From Longimicrobiales bacterium (GTDB taxonomy: Bacteria > Gemmatimonadota > Gemmatimonadetes > Longimicrobiales > RSA9), in NCBI GenBank assembly GCA_035764935.1, contig DASTYK010000099.1, forward strand, positions 1 through 55,991: a stretch of DNA of 55,991 nucleotides, in the 5' to 3' direction. The translations under genes and the position numbers were made by a program. Numbering within the stretch: the first letter of the stretch is position 1; the number at the start of each line of letters is the position of its first letter. The notes below the pieces were generated by a model. The model saw nothing but the letters and a program-made list of their open reading frames with translations, did not search any database and was not told the DNA's origin. Positions 28,711-37,190 of this stretch are shown piece after piece.

Positions 28711-29654
28711 GTAAGCTGGCCCCTGCGAACGCGGAGACGCAGGCCGCGGAGGAGCGACGCTTCCGTCGCATCTTCCGTCGCGTGCATGCCGGACACCCCG
28801 CGTGTCTGCGAGACGAGTGGGTGAGCGAGACGTGCCGCACTGCCGGCGGCGACGTCGTCCAACGCCCGATGGTATGGAGCCGGCGCAACGGCCCATGGCG
28901 CCGCGTGCCGATCCTGTTCGTCGGGGCTGCGCCGGGCAATGCGGGTGGTCGCGGGCGCGGTGAGCTGGGTGCGCACGGCACGCGGATCCCGTTCGGCGGT
29001 GACATCGCGGGCGCAAACCTGGATGCGCTGCTCGGCAGCATCGGCCTGGACCGCAACCAGGTGTTCCTGACCGCATCGTACAATGCGCTGCCCGCTGCGG
29101 GCGGTGGCGAGCCGACGCCAGCCGAGCTGCGCGAGCCGGTCGGAGAGTACGAGAGCAGCCTTCACCTGCTGCGCGATACCATCCTTGCAACCGGCGCGCC
29201 GCTGCTCGTGGCGCTTGGCAATGTCGGCATGCGCTCGATCGCGACGGCTGCGCGCCTCGCGGATGATGAACGGATTGTCACGCAGAACGCGCTGGCAAAG
29301 CGCGGTGCGACGCGCAACATTGTATTCGATCTCGCGCTGCTCGAGCCGGACGCAGGGTTCCGACGCACGTGGGAACGCGCGTGGACATCGCCCCTGCCAC
29401 GGGTGCTCTGGACGACGCATCCCAGCGCGCAGAACATGAGCCCCTTCGCACGCACGGAAACACTGTTCCACGCGCGCATGCTCGAGACGCGCGCAGCGCT
29501 GCGTGAGGCAGCACACAGCGTCCTCGGCCTCCCGCTGCCGGAGGAGAGACCGCATCCGGAACCGGTGGGGATCTACGCTCTGCCCGAATGGCGGGAGCGC
29601 GTAGCACCGCACCATGAGCGGCTCGACAGGCTGTGGCGGGAGAAGGGCGTCTGA
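28707..29654 (+). CDS. Uracil-DNA glycosylase superfamily protein
   Basis: About 315 residues. Motif A is GAAPGNAGGRGRG (near 73) followed by TRIPFGGDIAGANLDALL and the FLTASYNALP strand; motif B is HPSAQNMSP (H238). These match the UDG superfamily (family 4/5-like uracil glycosylases), although some members have other roles. Start choice: the first ATG/GTG/TTG in frame is GTG 28782, but coding-like sequence (AAEERRFRRIFRRVHAGHP) extends upstream to CTG 28707 in a CTGA overlap with the previous stop, and a stop lies at 28686. I therefore favour CTG 28707, with GTG 28782 (290 residues) as the alternative. Confidence 0.78.
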   Translation: MSKLAPANAETQAAEERRFRRIFRRVHAGHPACLRDEWVSETCRTAGGDVVQRPMVWSRRNGPWRRVPILFVGAAPGNAGGRGRGELGAHGTRIPFGGDIAGANLDALLGSIGLDRNQVFLTASYNALPAAGGGEPTPAELREPVGEYESSLHLLRDTILATGAPLLVALGNVGMRSIATAARLADDERIVTQNALAKRGATRNIVFDLALLEPDAGFRRTWERAWTSPLPRVLWTTHPSAQNMSPFARTETLFHARMLETRAALREAAHSVLGLPLPEERPHPEPVGIYALPEWRERVAPHHERLDRLWREKGV

Positions 29655-29702
29655 TCAAGACCGTTGCTCCCGCTGCGCCACGCGGTTAGCGTTCAGAGCG
29701 AA

Positions 29703-29942
29703 ATGGTTTACTACGCTCGTACCCCGCTGCGCCGGCTGATCCCCACCGTGCTCGTCCGCCTCGCCACCGATGATGGTGAGGTGACGTTCCGGGCACGCTG
29801 GCGACAGACGCCAATCGAGTTGCAGCGGATGATCATGTTCCGCCTGCGCCGCGGTCACCCGCTCTGGTTCGAGGATGATCGAGGCCGGGACCTGTGCTTC
29901 AAGCCTGAAGCGGTCTGGGCCGCAGTCGTCGACGGTCGGTAG
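29703..29942 (+). CDS. Small hypothetical protein
   Basis: A 79-residue basic protein with no recognised family. It contains LVRLATDDGEVTFRARWRQT and a C-terminal GHPLWFEDDRGRDLCF segment suggesting a small beta fold. The ATG at 29703 is favoured over TTG 29664 because upstream codons look random. It ends eight bases before the SHOCT-like gene, so they are probably in one transcript. Confidence 0.6.
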   Translation: MVYYARTPLRRLIPTVLVRLATDDGEVTFRARWRQTPIELQRMIMFRLRRGHPLWFEDDRGRDLCFKPEAVWAAVVDGR

Positions 29943-29950
29943 GAGGTTTC

Positions 29951-30253
29951 ATGTCACAACTCATCGTTGCCGTCATGCAGGCGGCTGCCAGTGGCGCGGA
30001 TGCCGTGCCCACGCCGGGCTGGTGGCAGTGGCTGATGGACTTCATCGACACGCCCGCTCCGTACTCCCCGTTTTCCGAGTACCTCCTCGTCCTCTTCGTC
30101 CTGTGGCTGATGGCACGCCGCGACGCGCGCAAACAGGGCGACTTCGGCCGCCAGGCGCAGGAGGTGCTGGACGAGAAGTACCAGGCGGGCGAGATCAGCG
30201 AAGCGGCCTACAACAAGTATCGCCAGGACATTTCGTTGCGCCCCAAGCACTAG
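29951..30253 (+). CDS. Small membrane protein with SHOCT-like C-terminus
   Basis: A 100-residue protein with one hydrophobic helix (about 43-56, EYLLVLFVLWLMARR). Its C-terminal segment VLDEKYQAGEISEAAYNKYR fits the short SHOCT motif often found at protein ends. The ATG has a perfect AGGAGG ribosome site. Function unknown. Dispersed repeats start directly after its stop. Confidence 0.75.
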   Translation: MSQLIVAVMQAAASGADAVPTPGWWQWLMDFIDTPAPYSPFSEYLLVLFVLWLMARRDARKQGDFGRQAQEVLDEKYQAGEISEAAYNKYRQDISLRPKH

Positions 30254-30260
30254 GTTTCTT

Positions 30261-30346
30261 TGTCTACCACAGAGGGCACAGAGGCCACAGAGTTTTTTTC
30301 ACCGCGGAGGCGCTGAGGTTTTTCGCGGAGGTCCGCTGAGGTTTTT
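30261..30346 (+). repeat. Dispersed repeat, left arm of a long inverted repeat
   Basis: Begins GTCTACCACAGAGGGCACAG and continues through a T-run and CACCGCGGAGGCGCTGAGG. Its counterpart in opposite orientation is 30580-30668, about 85 percent identical by eye over some 85 bases. The same family occurs at 15673-15715 and within dnaE2. Confidence 0.85.
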
Positions 30347-30353
30347 TTATCGA

Positions 30354-30391
30354 CGACGCTGCGTTCCGGTGGGACGCAGCGTTTCGTTTTT
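30354..30391 (+). terminator. Rho-independent terminator
   Basis: Stem GACGCTGCGT/ACGCAGCGTT with a 9-base loop, followed by TCGTTTTT. It lies just inside the left repeat arm and could end the SHOCT-like gene's transcript. Confidence 0.7.
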
Positions 30392-30579
30392 GTGGTTGGT
30401 TCGCGGTGCGGATGGTTGCCGGCGTTTCCGCTTAATCTGAGCAGCAACGTTGCAGTTTCCGCGCGATGACAGCGCAGCAGGATGCGGGGATGAAGCCAGC
30501 GTCGCGACGAAGCAACTACAACAAAAAGCGCGTGCGTTCGGCGCGGACATCGAAGTGCGCGAAGAACATGCGCAACAGG
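30392..30579 (+). other. Spacer of the long inverted repeat with a possible small ORF
   Basis: The spacer holds an ATG at 30466 opening a 53-codon frame that ends at TAA 30625-30627 within the right arm. The peptide is very basic (for example KPASRRSNYNKKRVRSARTS) with no recognised family and no strong ribosome site. I regard it as unproven. Confidence 0.3.
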
Positions 30580-30668
30580 CAAATCCTCCGCGTACCTCCG
30601 CGAAAAATCTCAGCGCCTCTGCGGTAAAAAAAAGCTCTGTGCCCTCTGTGTCCTCGGTGGTAGATAAA
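30580..30668 (-). repeat. Dispersed repeat, right arm of a long inverted repeat
   Basis: The reverse complement begins ATCTACCACCGAGGACACAG and continues TACCGCAGAGGCGCTGAGA. It is the inverted partner of 30261-30346. It ends directly at the stop of the TonB-dependent receptor gene. Confidence 0.85.
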
Positions 30669-30670
30669 AA

Positions 30671-32911
30671 CTAGAACCGCCACTCGACGCCGAGCACCGG
30701 CAGAACCGGCAGGGATGCCAGCGGCTTCAGCTCCGTACCGGATGGTGTACGATCGTAGTGGTAGAAAATCGCGTCACGGCGGTTCAGCGCGTTGAGCAGC
30801 TTCAGGTATGGCGTGACATCGAACACGGCACCGTTCAGCTCGCCACTCCACGTGTGCTCGACGCGTGCATCGACGCGCAGGTAGGGACGCTCGGGCTGCT
30901 CGCTGGTCGCGCTCGGGATGGACGCGACTTCGGTGTGGATGTGCGGGCCGGGTGTGCTGGCGCTCATGGTCGAGAACACGGGCGCGGCATTGTCGGGCTC
31001 GGGGATCGCGGTGTACGGCAGCCCCGAGCCGTAGGAGACGCGGACGTCGAATGCGCCGCGTCCGAAGGTGGGCCCGGCTACGCCGGCGCTGATCAGGTGG
31101 CGTCCTGCGAAGCGGCGCGCGTCGGCCGCGTAGCGGTCGTCGGCGTCATTGGACCAGACCCAGCCCAGGGAATAGCCGAGCCAGCCGGCGATGCGGTCGC
31201 CGTCGCGCCGCACCCAGAGCTCCACGCCGGATGCCTCCGCGCGATCGCTGATCGCGCTCGGCAGGCCGTCGTATGCCTTGTAATAGCCTTCCAGTGCGAG
31301 CACCATCGCATCGCCGAGATCCTGCGCGAGGTGCATGGTGACGTGTGACGCGCGCGCGACGGTCAGCGGCGGTGTCGCGATCGCGTCGTGCACGACGGAA
31401 CCGACGAAGATGATCTCGTCTTCGGGTGCGCGGACGTACTGGTGGTAGCGGCCCCCTGCCACGGTGATCGCGGCGCGCTGGCCCAGCGCGAGGGTGAGCG
31501 AGATGCGCGGCGCGAAGCGCATGTCGTCGATCAGCTCGAAGCGATCACCGCGCAATCCGGCGCGCAGCCGGAGCCCGCGCAGCAGATTGAGCGATGCATC
31601 GACGTACGCGCCGCCCGAGTCGCCCTGCCCTTCCGCGCGCAGCAGCACGGAATCCTCCTCGGCACCGCGCACTGCGGCCGTGTAGTCGAACGTCATCCGG
31701 TCGATGGACGCGCCGTACGCCAGGCGAACCGGGCCGGCCATGCGCTCGAAGTCGGCCGCGATGCGCGAGCGTGAGGACTCCGCCGACGTCAGCAGCGGGC
31801 GGATCCCGCCGATCGGCAGCGTCGTCTGGAACGTGCCACCCGCGAGCGTGAACAGCGCGTTCGAGCCGAGCACCCGGCCGCGGTAGCGAAGCGACGCCGC
31901 GCGGTTGCCCCAGGCGGTCTCACCGTCCGCGCGCGAGGTGCTGTCGAGCTGTATCCCTTCCTCGTTCCAGAAGCCCGTGAGCGAGAGCTCCCCACCGGCC
32001 AGCGGTGCGTCGAAGCGGGCGATGGCGTCCCCGTAGCGGTAGGGAAACGCATCCGAGAAGAAGGGCTCCGCACCGAAGCCGTGCACGGCCCGTCCAGCGA
32101 TCAGGAACCCCGCATCGTGCGGCAGCGGGCCCTCGATGCGGCCCCGCGCCGACAGCATGTCTGCGCCGACCTCGGTGTGCACGCGCCCGGTGCGCGCGGA
32201 GCGGGACTCCAGCTCCATGATGTAGGAGAGGCCCCCGTCGAAGCGTGCCGGCGCACCGCCCAGGTACAGGTTCGCGGTGCCGAGCCAGTCCGTATCGAGT
32301 GCTGCGATCAACCCGCCCAGGTGGAAGGGGGCGTACACCGGCGCCCCGTCCAGCAGCACGAGCTTCATGTCCGCCTGGCCGCCACGGACGTACAGCACGT
32401 CCGAGGGATCGATTGGCTCATAGCCGGGAATCGCCCGTGTCATCTCGCCCAGGCCGAGCTCCGCGATGCCCGGCGACGCCTCGAGCACGTGAACACTCGC
32501 CGGCCCCAGCGCGCCTACCCCCGACGGCGTGCTGTCAGTCCGTGTCGTCGGGATCGATGCCGCGCGTGCGAACACCACGGGCAGCTGGACCGGGCGGAGC
32601 CGGAGCGCAAAATCGAGCGACACGCGACCACTGGACGGCACGGACACCTGCACGTCGAGTGGTGCGTGGTCGATGTGCGTGGCCCGCAGGACGCGCCGGC
32701 CTGCCGGCACGTTCCGCAGGATGTAGATCCCGTTCTCGTCCGTGGAGGTGCGCAGGTCGTCGCGGCCGCTCAGCGGGATCTCGACGACCGCGAAGCGAAG
32801 GGGCGCACCGCTGTTCTCACTGCGCACCTGCCCCCACACCAGTCCGGTCGCCTGGGCAGGTCCGGCCTGCAGCGACGCAATCAGGGCAAGGGCGGCGGCG
32901 ATGGGCAGCAT
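30671..32911 (-). CDS. TonB-dependent receptor with carboxypeptidase-regulatory-like N-terminus
   Basis: A 746-residue outer-membrane receptor. After a signal sequence (LPIAAALALIASLQAGPAQA) comes a CarboxypepD_reg-like beta domain (about 25-110: VWGQVRSENSGAPLRFAVV). A plug domain with VLYVRGGQADMKLVLLDGAP and a beta barrel of alternating strands follow, ending in the aromatic GVEWRF typical of outer-membrane proteins. Substrate unknown. It lies after the sigma/anti-sigma pair on the same strand but behind a strong terminator. Regulation by that sigma factor is possible but not shown. Confidence 0.9.
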   Translation of the reverse strand: MLPIAAALALIASLQAGPAQATGLVWGQVRSENSGAPLRFAVVEIPLSGRDDLRTSTDENGIYILRNVPAGRRVLRATHIDHAPLDVQVSVPSSGRVSLDFALRLRPVQLPVVFARAASIPTTRTDSTPSGVGALGPASVHVLEASPGIAELGLGEMTRAIPGYEPIDPSDVLYVRGGQADMKLVLLDGAPVYAPFHLGGLIAALDTDWLGTANLYLGGAPARFDGGLSYIMELESRSARTGRVHTEVGADMLSARGRIEGPLPHDAGFLIAGRAVHGFGAEPFFSDAFPYRYGDAIARFDAPLAGGELSLTGFWNEEGIQLDSTSRADGETAWGNRAASLRYRGRVLGSNALFTLAGGTFQTTLPIGGIRPLLTSAESSRSRIAADFERMAGPVRLAYGASIDRMTFDYTAAVRGAEEDSVLLRAEGQGDSGGAYVDASLNLLRGLRLRAGLRGDRFELIDDMRFAPRISLTLALGQRAAITVAGGRYHQYVRAPEDEIIFVGSVVHDAIATPPLTVARASHVTMHLAQDLGDAMVLALEGYYKAYDGLPSAISDRAEASGVELWVRRDGDRIAGWLGYSLGWVWSNDADDRYAADARRFAGRHLISAGVAGPTFGRGAFDVRVSYGSGLPYTAIPEPDNAAPVFSTMSASTPGPHIHTEVASIPSATSEQPERPYLRVDARVEHTWSGELNGAVFDVTPYLKLLNALNRRDAIFYHYDRTPSGTELKPLASLPVLPVLGVEWRF

Positions 32912-33002
32912 GGACTGCGCGACACTCCGTGGCAGGCGGATTCGCGGTACGGCCTGCCCGTCAGGCGAGCGGGTCGTTCAGGGCACTTACGAAGGAATAA
33001 CA

Positions 33003-33038
33003 CAAAAACGCGCGCAGGTGCAATCCACCTGCGCGCGT
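33003..33038 (-). terminator. Rho-independent terminator of the sigma/anti-sigma operon
   Basis: Perfect stem ACGCGCGCAGGTG/CACCTGCGCGCGT with a 5-base loop. AAAAA on the plus strand becomes the U-run for the minus-strand transcript. It lies 22 bases after the anti-sigma stop. Confidence 0.9.
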
Positions 33039-33060
33039 CTGCAGAACTGGCCCGGCAGAA

Positions 33061-33906
33061 TCAGGGGGCGCGGAACACGATCACGTTGTCGCTGCGCTCG
33101 ACCACATCCCCCGGCGTCTGCAGCGTCGTGCCTTCCTTTTGCAGCAGCGTCTGGCCATCTGCGACGATGCTGGCGTACGCCAGGCTGCGGGGCAGCAGGA
33201 CGTGGACGACGCCGCTGCCGAGGCCTGTCGCCTGGATGCGGCTGGGCCCGGTGCTGAAGCGTGTCGCTGCCGAGGCCTCCGTTTCGACCGTGGCGGTCGG
33301 AGCGTCGACCAGCACGACGCGGATCGACTGCACCCGCTCCGCGCCGTCGAGCAGTACGGTGAGCCTGCCGTCGACGGGCTCGATCGAGATGGAGGCGAGC
33401 TCCGTCGATGTCGCGGGTGCCGTTGCCGGCCCGATCGTGCCCGGAGCGTCCGGCTCCTGGACGCTCACGGGATCCGGCCGCGTGAGCTGGTCCCACGCGC
33501 CGATCAGCCAGCGCTGGACCGGCGAGCCGGGGATCGCCGCGGCGGCCGCGCTGGTTACCAGCAGCGCGAGCATGGCAGCCTTCAGGAAACCGACCCGCGC
33601 CGGCCGCCCCCAGGAACGGTGGGCGTCGATACGAAGCACATCCGCATCATCATTTGCCCCGACGACCTCCGTGGCACGTTCGGCCGCGAGGGCCGTTATG
33701 CCAGGCTGAATTGCAGCCGCCGTCGACGCGGGTCGATCGAGCCAGGCGAGGGCATGCGAGACGCGAACGGCCGTGGCGCGCATCCCGGCGAGCGTGTCCG
33801 TGCACACGGCACACGCCTCCAGGTGCACGGCCAGGCTGCGCGCAGCGGCGCCCTCGACTTCGCCGTCGAGGAATGCCTGAAGCTGTCCCTCACTCAGGTG
33901 GTTCAT
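33061..33906 (-). CDS. Membrane anti-sigma factor with zinc-finger domain
   Basis: A 281-residue protein. The N-terminal zf-HC2 anti-sigma domain has HLEACAVCTDTLAG (HxxxCxxC). One membrane helix (about 107-125, AAMLALLVTSAAAAAIPG) and an extracytoplasmic beta-rich domain without known motifs follow. It should hold the adjacent ECF sigma factor at the membrane and release it on a signal. Its ATG lies 17 bases inside the end of the sigma gene, so translation is coupled. Confidence 0.88.
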   Translation of the reverse strand: MNHLSEGQLQAFLDGEVEGAAARSLAVHLEACAVCTDTLAGMRATAVRVSHALAWLDRPASTAAAIQPGITALAAERATEVVGANDDADVLRIDAHRSWGRPARVGFLKAAMLALLVTSAAAAAIPGSPVQRWLIGAWDQLTRPDPVSVQEPDAPGTIGPATAPATSTELASISIEPVDGRLTVLLDGAERVQSIRVVLVDAPTATVETEASAATRFSTGPSRIQATGLGSGVVHVLLPRSLAYASIVADGQTLLQKEGTTLQTPGDVVERSDNVIVFRAP

Positions 33907-34387
33907 CCGGAACGCCCTGTGAATCCAGTGCCTCCGCGAATCTGCGGAGCGCACGTGCAATCAATGTACCGACGGAAGCGGGCGCGACTCCGACGACGCC
34001 CGCGATCTCTTCATACTTGAAGCCCTCTTCGCGCATCAGCAGCAACTGCTGGTCCCGCTGCGAGAGCGTGTCGAGCGCACGTCGCACGATGGCGATACGC
34101 TCGTTTCGTTCGACCTGCGCATCCGGCAGCGGCACGTGCGCCGAAAGGGAGGGCGCCGTCTGGAGCAGCCGCTGGCGCCGATCGGTCCTGCGCGCGCCGT
34201 CGCGCACCAGGTTCATCGCAACGGTGAACAGCCACGGACGCACTTCCTCGTCCGGCAGCGACTGGCGAAGCAGTCGCACGAAGGCTTCCTGCGCGATGTC
34301 CTCCGCCACGTCCGGATCACCGGTGAGGCGATGCAGGTAGCGGTACAGCGACGGATACAGCTCCTGGAACTGCGCCTCGAAATCCAC
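33890..34387 (-). CDS. ECF-type RNA polymerase sigma factor
   Basis: A 165-residue sigma-70 family protein with only regions 2 and 4. Region 2 is LYPSLYRYLHRLTGDPDVAE with the -10-binding AFVRLLRQ; region 4 is LDTLSQRDQQLLLMREEGFK followed by the helix-turn-helix YEEIAGVVGVAPASVGTLI. ECF sigma factors direct transcription of envelope or stress genes. Cotranscribed with its anti-sigma factor. The target promoters are not evident here. Confidence 0.92.
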   Translation of the reverse strand: MDFEAQFQELYPSLYRYLHRLTGDPDVAEDIAQEAFVRLLRQSLPDEEVRPWLFTVAMNLVRDGARRTDRRQRLLQTAPSLSAHVPLPDAQVERNERIAIVRRALDTLSQRDQQLLLMREEGFKYEEIAGVVGVAPASVGTLIARALRRFAEALDSQGVPDEPPE

Positions 34388-34449
34388 TGGCCTCCGGTCC
34401 AGACGGACTCAATCTAGGAACGCCCGAAGCGGGCCGGTCGTGACAGGGC

Positions 34450-34480
34450 GGCCGGCCGCGGCAGGCTGCCGCGACCGGCC
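34450..34480 (-). terminator. Hairpin between DUF2911 and sigma genes
   Basis: Interrupted 14-bp stem: GGCCGG, a mismatch, then CGCGGCAG, with the matching arms on the other side of a 1-base centre. No U-run. It could end the DUF2911 transcript or act as a processing structure. Confidence 0.4.
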
Positions 34481-34504
34481 GGGAAAGCGCCGGTGGCGCA
34501 ACGC

Positions 34505-35143
34505 CTAACGGGCGAGCACCGGAATGGCCACGCGGGTGTGCTCCCACTCCAGGACGAGGGTGGCCCCACTGTCGGCCGGCTCAGAACGGATGGTGAACTG
34601 CTCGACGTGGTCTTCGAGACGCTCTGCCGCGACGGTGCCGCGGCCAACCTCCTGCGCCTCGATTTCGGGCGTGTACGAGCTCTCGTGACCCCACTGGTCG
34701 ATCGCGCGGTTCACGATGACCGTCCACTCTGACTCACCCGGAATCGTGTACAGCGAGTAGGCGCCGGGCTCGACGTCGATGCCCGCGATGGAGGCGGGCA
34801 CCGACACGTGGAGGACGGTCGGCTCGTTCGCGCCGGTCCGCCAGAGCCGGCCGAACGGCACGTTCTCGCCACCGATCATGGTGCGCCCGCGCGCGCTCGG
34901 GCGGCCGTAGCACACCAGCACCTCGCCGCCGTCGATGGTGAACCGGGTCGAGTCGTAGGGGCTCGCGCGCCCGGCCGGGTCGCGCTGCGGCTCGCAGCCG
35001 AGCTGCCCCGCATCCTGGTCCTGCGTGGCGGCGAGCGGCGCCGCCTGCTCTGCCTCCGCCGCCGGCGTTCCGTCGCCGGGCTGCTCACCGCCACAGGCGA
35101 GCAGCGTAGCCGTCATCGCCCACATGGCCTGCCGCAACTTCAT
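34505..35143 (-). CDS. DUF2911 domain lipoprotein
   Basis: A 212-residue exported protein with a lipoprotein-like N-terminus (AMWAMTATLLACGG). Most of the rest is a DUF2911 domain, seen in VLVCYGRPSARGRTMIGG, PFGRLWRTGANEPT and SLYTIPGESEWTVIVNR. DUF2911 proteins are common in Bacteroidota and Gemmatimonadota; their role is unknown. The start has a strong GGGAGGGG ribosome site. It begins 48 bases after the trpS stop, so may be cotranscribed with it. Confidence 0.88.
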   Translation of the reverse strand: MKLRQAMWAMTATLLACGGEQPGDGTPAAEAEQAAPLAATQDQDAGQLGCEPQRDPAGRASPYDSTRFTIDGGEVLVCYGRPSARGRTMIGGENVPFGRLWRTGANEPTVLHVSVPASIAGIDVEPGAYSLYTIPGESEWTVIVNRAIDQWGHESSYTPEIEAQEVGRGTVAAERLEDHVEQFTIRSEPADSGATLVLEWEHTRVAIPVLAR

Positions 35144-35191
35144 CGTGCCCCTCCCCTGGTGTTATGTGGTCCGGTGCCGCCGGACGTCCGC

Positions 35192-36205
35192 TCAGCGATA
35201 ATACGTCAGCCCCATCGCATCGCGCACGCGCGTCATGGTATCCCGCGCGACCGCGCGCGCCGCGTCGTTGCCCTCCTCGAGGATGCCTTCGATCAGCCCC
35301 TGCTGCGCGGCAAAGTGCTCCCGTCGCTCGCGCACCGGGCCGAGAAAGCCCTCGAGCGCGGCGACCAGCTTCTTCTTCACTTCGACGTCGCCGACGCGGC
35401 CTTCCCGGTAGCGCACTTTGAGGTCCTCGACCTCGTCACGATCCGGGTTGAACGCGTCATGGTAGATGAACACCGGATTGCCCTCCACGGTGCCGGGGTC
35501 CGTTGCCCGCAGCCGGTTCGGGTCCGTGTACATGCGCATCACCCGTTGACGAACGACGTCGGGCGGATCCGACAGGAAGATCGCATTGTCGAGCGACTTG
35601 GACATCTTTGCCTGGCCGTCGATACCGGGCAGTGTCGGCACCTCGCTGATCAGTGCCTCCGGCTCGGTGAACACCGGACCGTACAGGTAGTTGAAGCGAC
35701 GCGCGATCTCACGCGTCACCTCCACGTGCGGCACGTTGTCCTTGCCCACGGGCACGACGTCCGCGCGCGGCAGCAGGATGTCAGCAGCCTGCAGCACGGG
35801 ATAGCCGACGAGCCCGTAGGGCAGCACGTCGAGATGTGCGGCCTCCGCCATGTCCTTGATGCTGGGCAGCCGCTCGAGCCGCGGCAGCGAGACCAGCATC
35901 GCAAAATACAGTGTCAGCTCTGCCGTCTCCGGCACGGCGGACTGCACGAAGATGCGCGCGCGCTGCGGATCGATGCCGACCGACAGGTAGTCGAGCACGA
36001 TCTCCCGGATGTAGCCGGGGATCTTCGCCACCGACTCCTTCTCCGGTTTGGTCGTGAGCGTGTGCAGGTCGGCGATGATGAAGAAGCACTCGTACTCATC
36101 CTGCAAGCGCACGCGATTCTGAATGCTGCCCAGCCAGTGACCGAGATGCAGCCTGCCCGTCGGCCGGTCGCCGGTCAGGATCCGGCGGCGTGGCGTGTTG
36201 TTCAA
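35192..36205 (-). CDS. trpS: Tryptophan--tRNA ligase
   Basis: A 337-residue class I aminoacyl-tRNA synthetase charging tRNA-Trp. The HIGH-type motif is GRLHLGHWLG near the N-terminus and the KMSKS loop is AKMSKSLDNAIF. FFIIADLHTLTT and GYPVLQAADILL are TrpS hallmarks. No ATG fits: the best start is TTG 36205, directly before the conserved RRRILTGDRPTGRLH and preceded by GGGAGG four bases away. The frame beyond is unconserved. Confidence 0.94.
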   Translation of the reverse strand: MNNTPRRRILTGDRPTGRLHLGHWLGSIQNRVRLQDEYECFFIIADLHTLTTKPEKESVAKIPGYIREIVLDYLSVGIDPQRARIFVQSAVPETAELTLYFAMLVSLPRLERLPSIKDMAEAAHLDVLPYGLVGYPVLQAADILLPRADVVPVGKDNVPHVEVTREIARRFNYLYGPVFTEPEALISEVPTLPGIDGQAKMSKSLDNAIFLSDPPDVVRQRVMRMYTDPNRLRATDPGTVEGNPVFIYHDAFNPDRDEVEDLKVRYREGRVGDVEVKKKLVAALEGFLGPVRERREHFAAQQGLIEGILEEGNDAARAVARDTMTRVRDAMGLTYYR

Positions 36206-36354
36206 CGTTCCTCCCGAATGTGGCACCTGGGGCGCGAAACATGGGGCCGGTATGCTGCCGCGTCCACCGTCCCGCGGCACGGGAACGCGTCTTGCCCCGC
36301 TGAGCCCTTGACACGGCGCGGATGCGCCGCGCCCCCCGGATCAGGAGCGGAACC

Positions 36355-36861
36355 GTGGAGTCGATGCGGGAATTGTACAGGCACCTTCTCGCGGAGGTGT
36401 ACGACGCGGAGCGGCACACGCTGATGCTGCTCGACGAAGTCGAGACACACCTGGGCGCACCCGAGGCGCGCGACCAGGCGCGCGGCTGTCGTGCGGCCAC
36501 CGGGCGCCAGCTCGAGATGCTGGAGCGCGCGATGGAGCTGCTGGGCGGCGCATGCCCGCAGGTATCGAGTGCGGCCATGGCGGGCGTCCGCGATGATCAC
36601 CGGCGGCTCGTTGCCTCCGCGGCCGCGCCCTCGGTGCTGGAGACCGGCGGCATGATCGCCCTCGCCCGCGCGAGCGAGCTCACTGGCGCGATGTACCGCA
36701 CGCTTGCCGCCCTGTCGGCGAGCTGTGGCCAGTCGGATGCCCGGCGGCTGATCGATCGTGCGATCGAGGAAGAGGCGGCCGTCGCCAGCCAGTGCACCGC
36801 CGTCGTTCCGCGACTGGTCGCAGCGGCTACCCTGCAGCGCGGACCGGCCGTCGTCGCCTGA
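36355..36861 (+). CDS. DUF892/YciE-like helical protein
   Basis: A 168-residue all-helical protein resembling the DUF892 (YciE/YciF ferritin-like) family: LYRHLLAEVYDAERHTLMLL at the start, then HLGAPEARDQARG, and a final helix DRAIEEEAAVASQC. The iron-binding glutamate pattern is only partly visible, so metal binding is uncertain. GTG 36355 follows AGGAG at good spacing. Two bases separate its stop from the Rieske-like gene, indicating an operon. Confidence 0.6.
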   Translation: MESMRELYRHLLAEVYDAERHTLMLLDEVETHLGAPEARDQARGCRAATGRQLEMLERAMELLGGACPQVSSAAMAGVRDDHRRLVASAAAPSVLETGGMIALARASELTGAMYRTLAALSASCGQSDARRLIDRAIEEEAAVASQCTAVVPRLVAAATLQRGPAVVA

Positions 36862-36863
36862 GC

Positions 36864-37190
36864 ATGGACGCACCCGGCTACGCGACCGTGCTGACCACGC
36901 CCGAGCTGGGGCCCGGTGCCATGGCGGGAGTCGAGGCGGCGGGCCGCCGCCTCGTCGTGCTCAATATCGCGCAGACGTACTATGCGCTCGATGGCACCTG
37001 CACGGGGTGCGGGCAGCGACTCGCGGAGACCGGCACGGTCCGCGGCGACGTCCTGGTCTGCACCAGCGACGACGCCAGCTTCGATGTTCACTCCGGCACC
37101 CGGATCGATGCACCGGGTGACCCCCTGCTCCGTTATGCGATCCGCATCTCGGGCAACGAGATCAGCATCGGTCCGCCGCTGGGCGACTGA
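36864..37190 (+). CDS. Degenerate Rieske-like protein lacking histidine ligands
   Basis: A 108-residue protein with the layout of small Rieske ferredoxins: a beta strand and YYALDGTC, GQRLAETGTVRGDVLVC, FDVHSG, then LLRYAIRISGNEISIG. In true Rieske proteins two Cys and two His hold a 2Fe-2S cluster (CxH and CxxH). Here the first site reads CTGC (C46, C49, Gly at the His position) and the second CTSDD (C66, Asp at the His position). A standard Rieske cluster seems impossible, though three cysteines remain. Paired with a DUF892-like gene. Confidence 0.65.
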   Translation: MDAPGYATVLTTPELGPGAMAGVEAAGRRLVVLNIAQTYYALDGTCTGCGQRLAETGTVRGDVLVCTSDDASFDVHSGTRIDAPGDPLLRYAIRISGNEISIGPPLGD

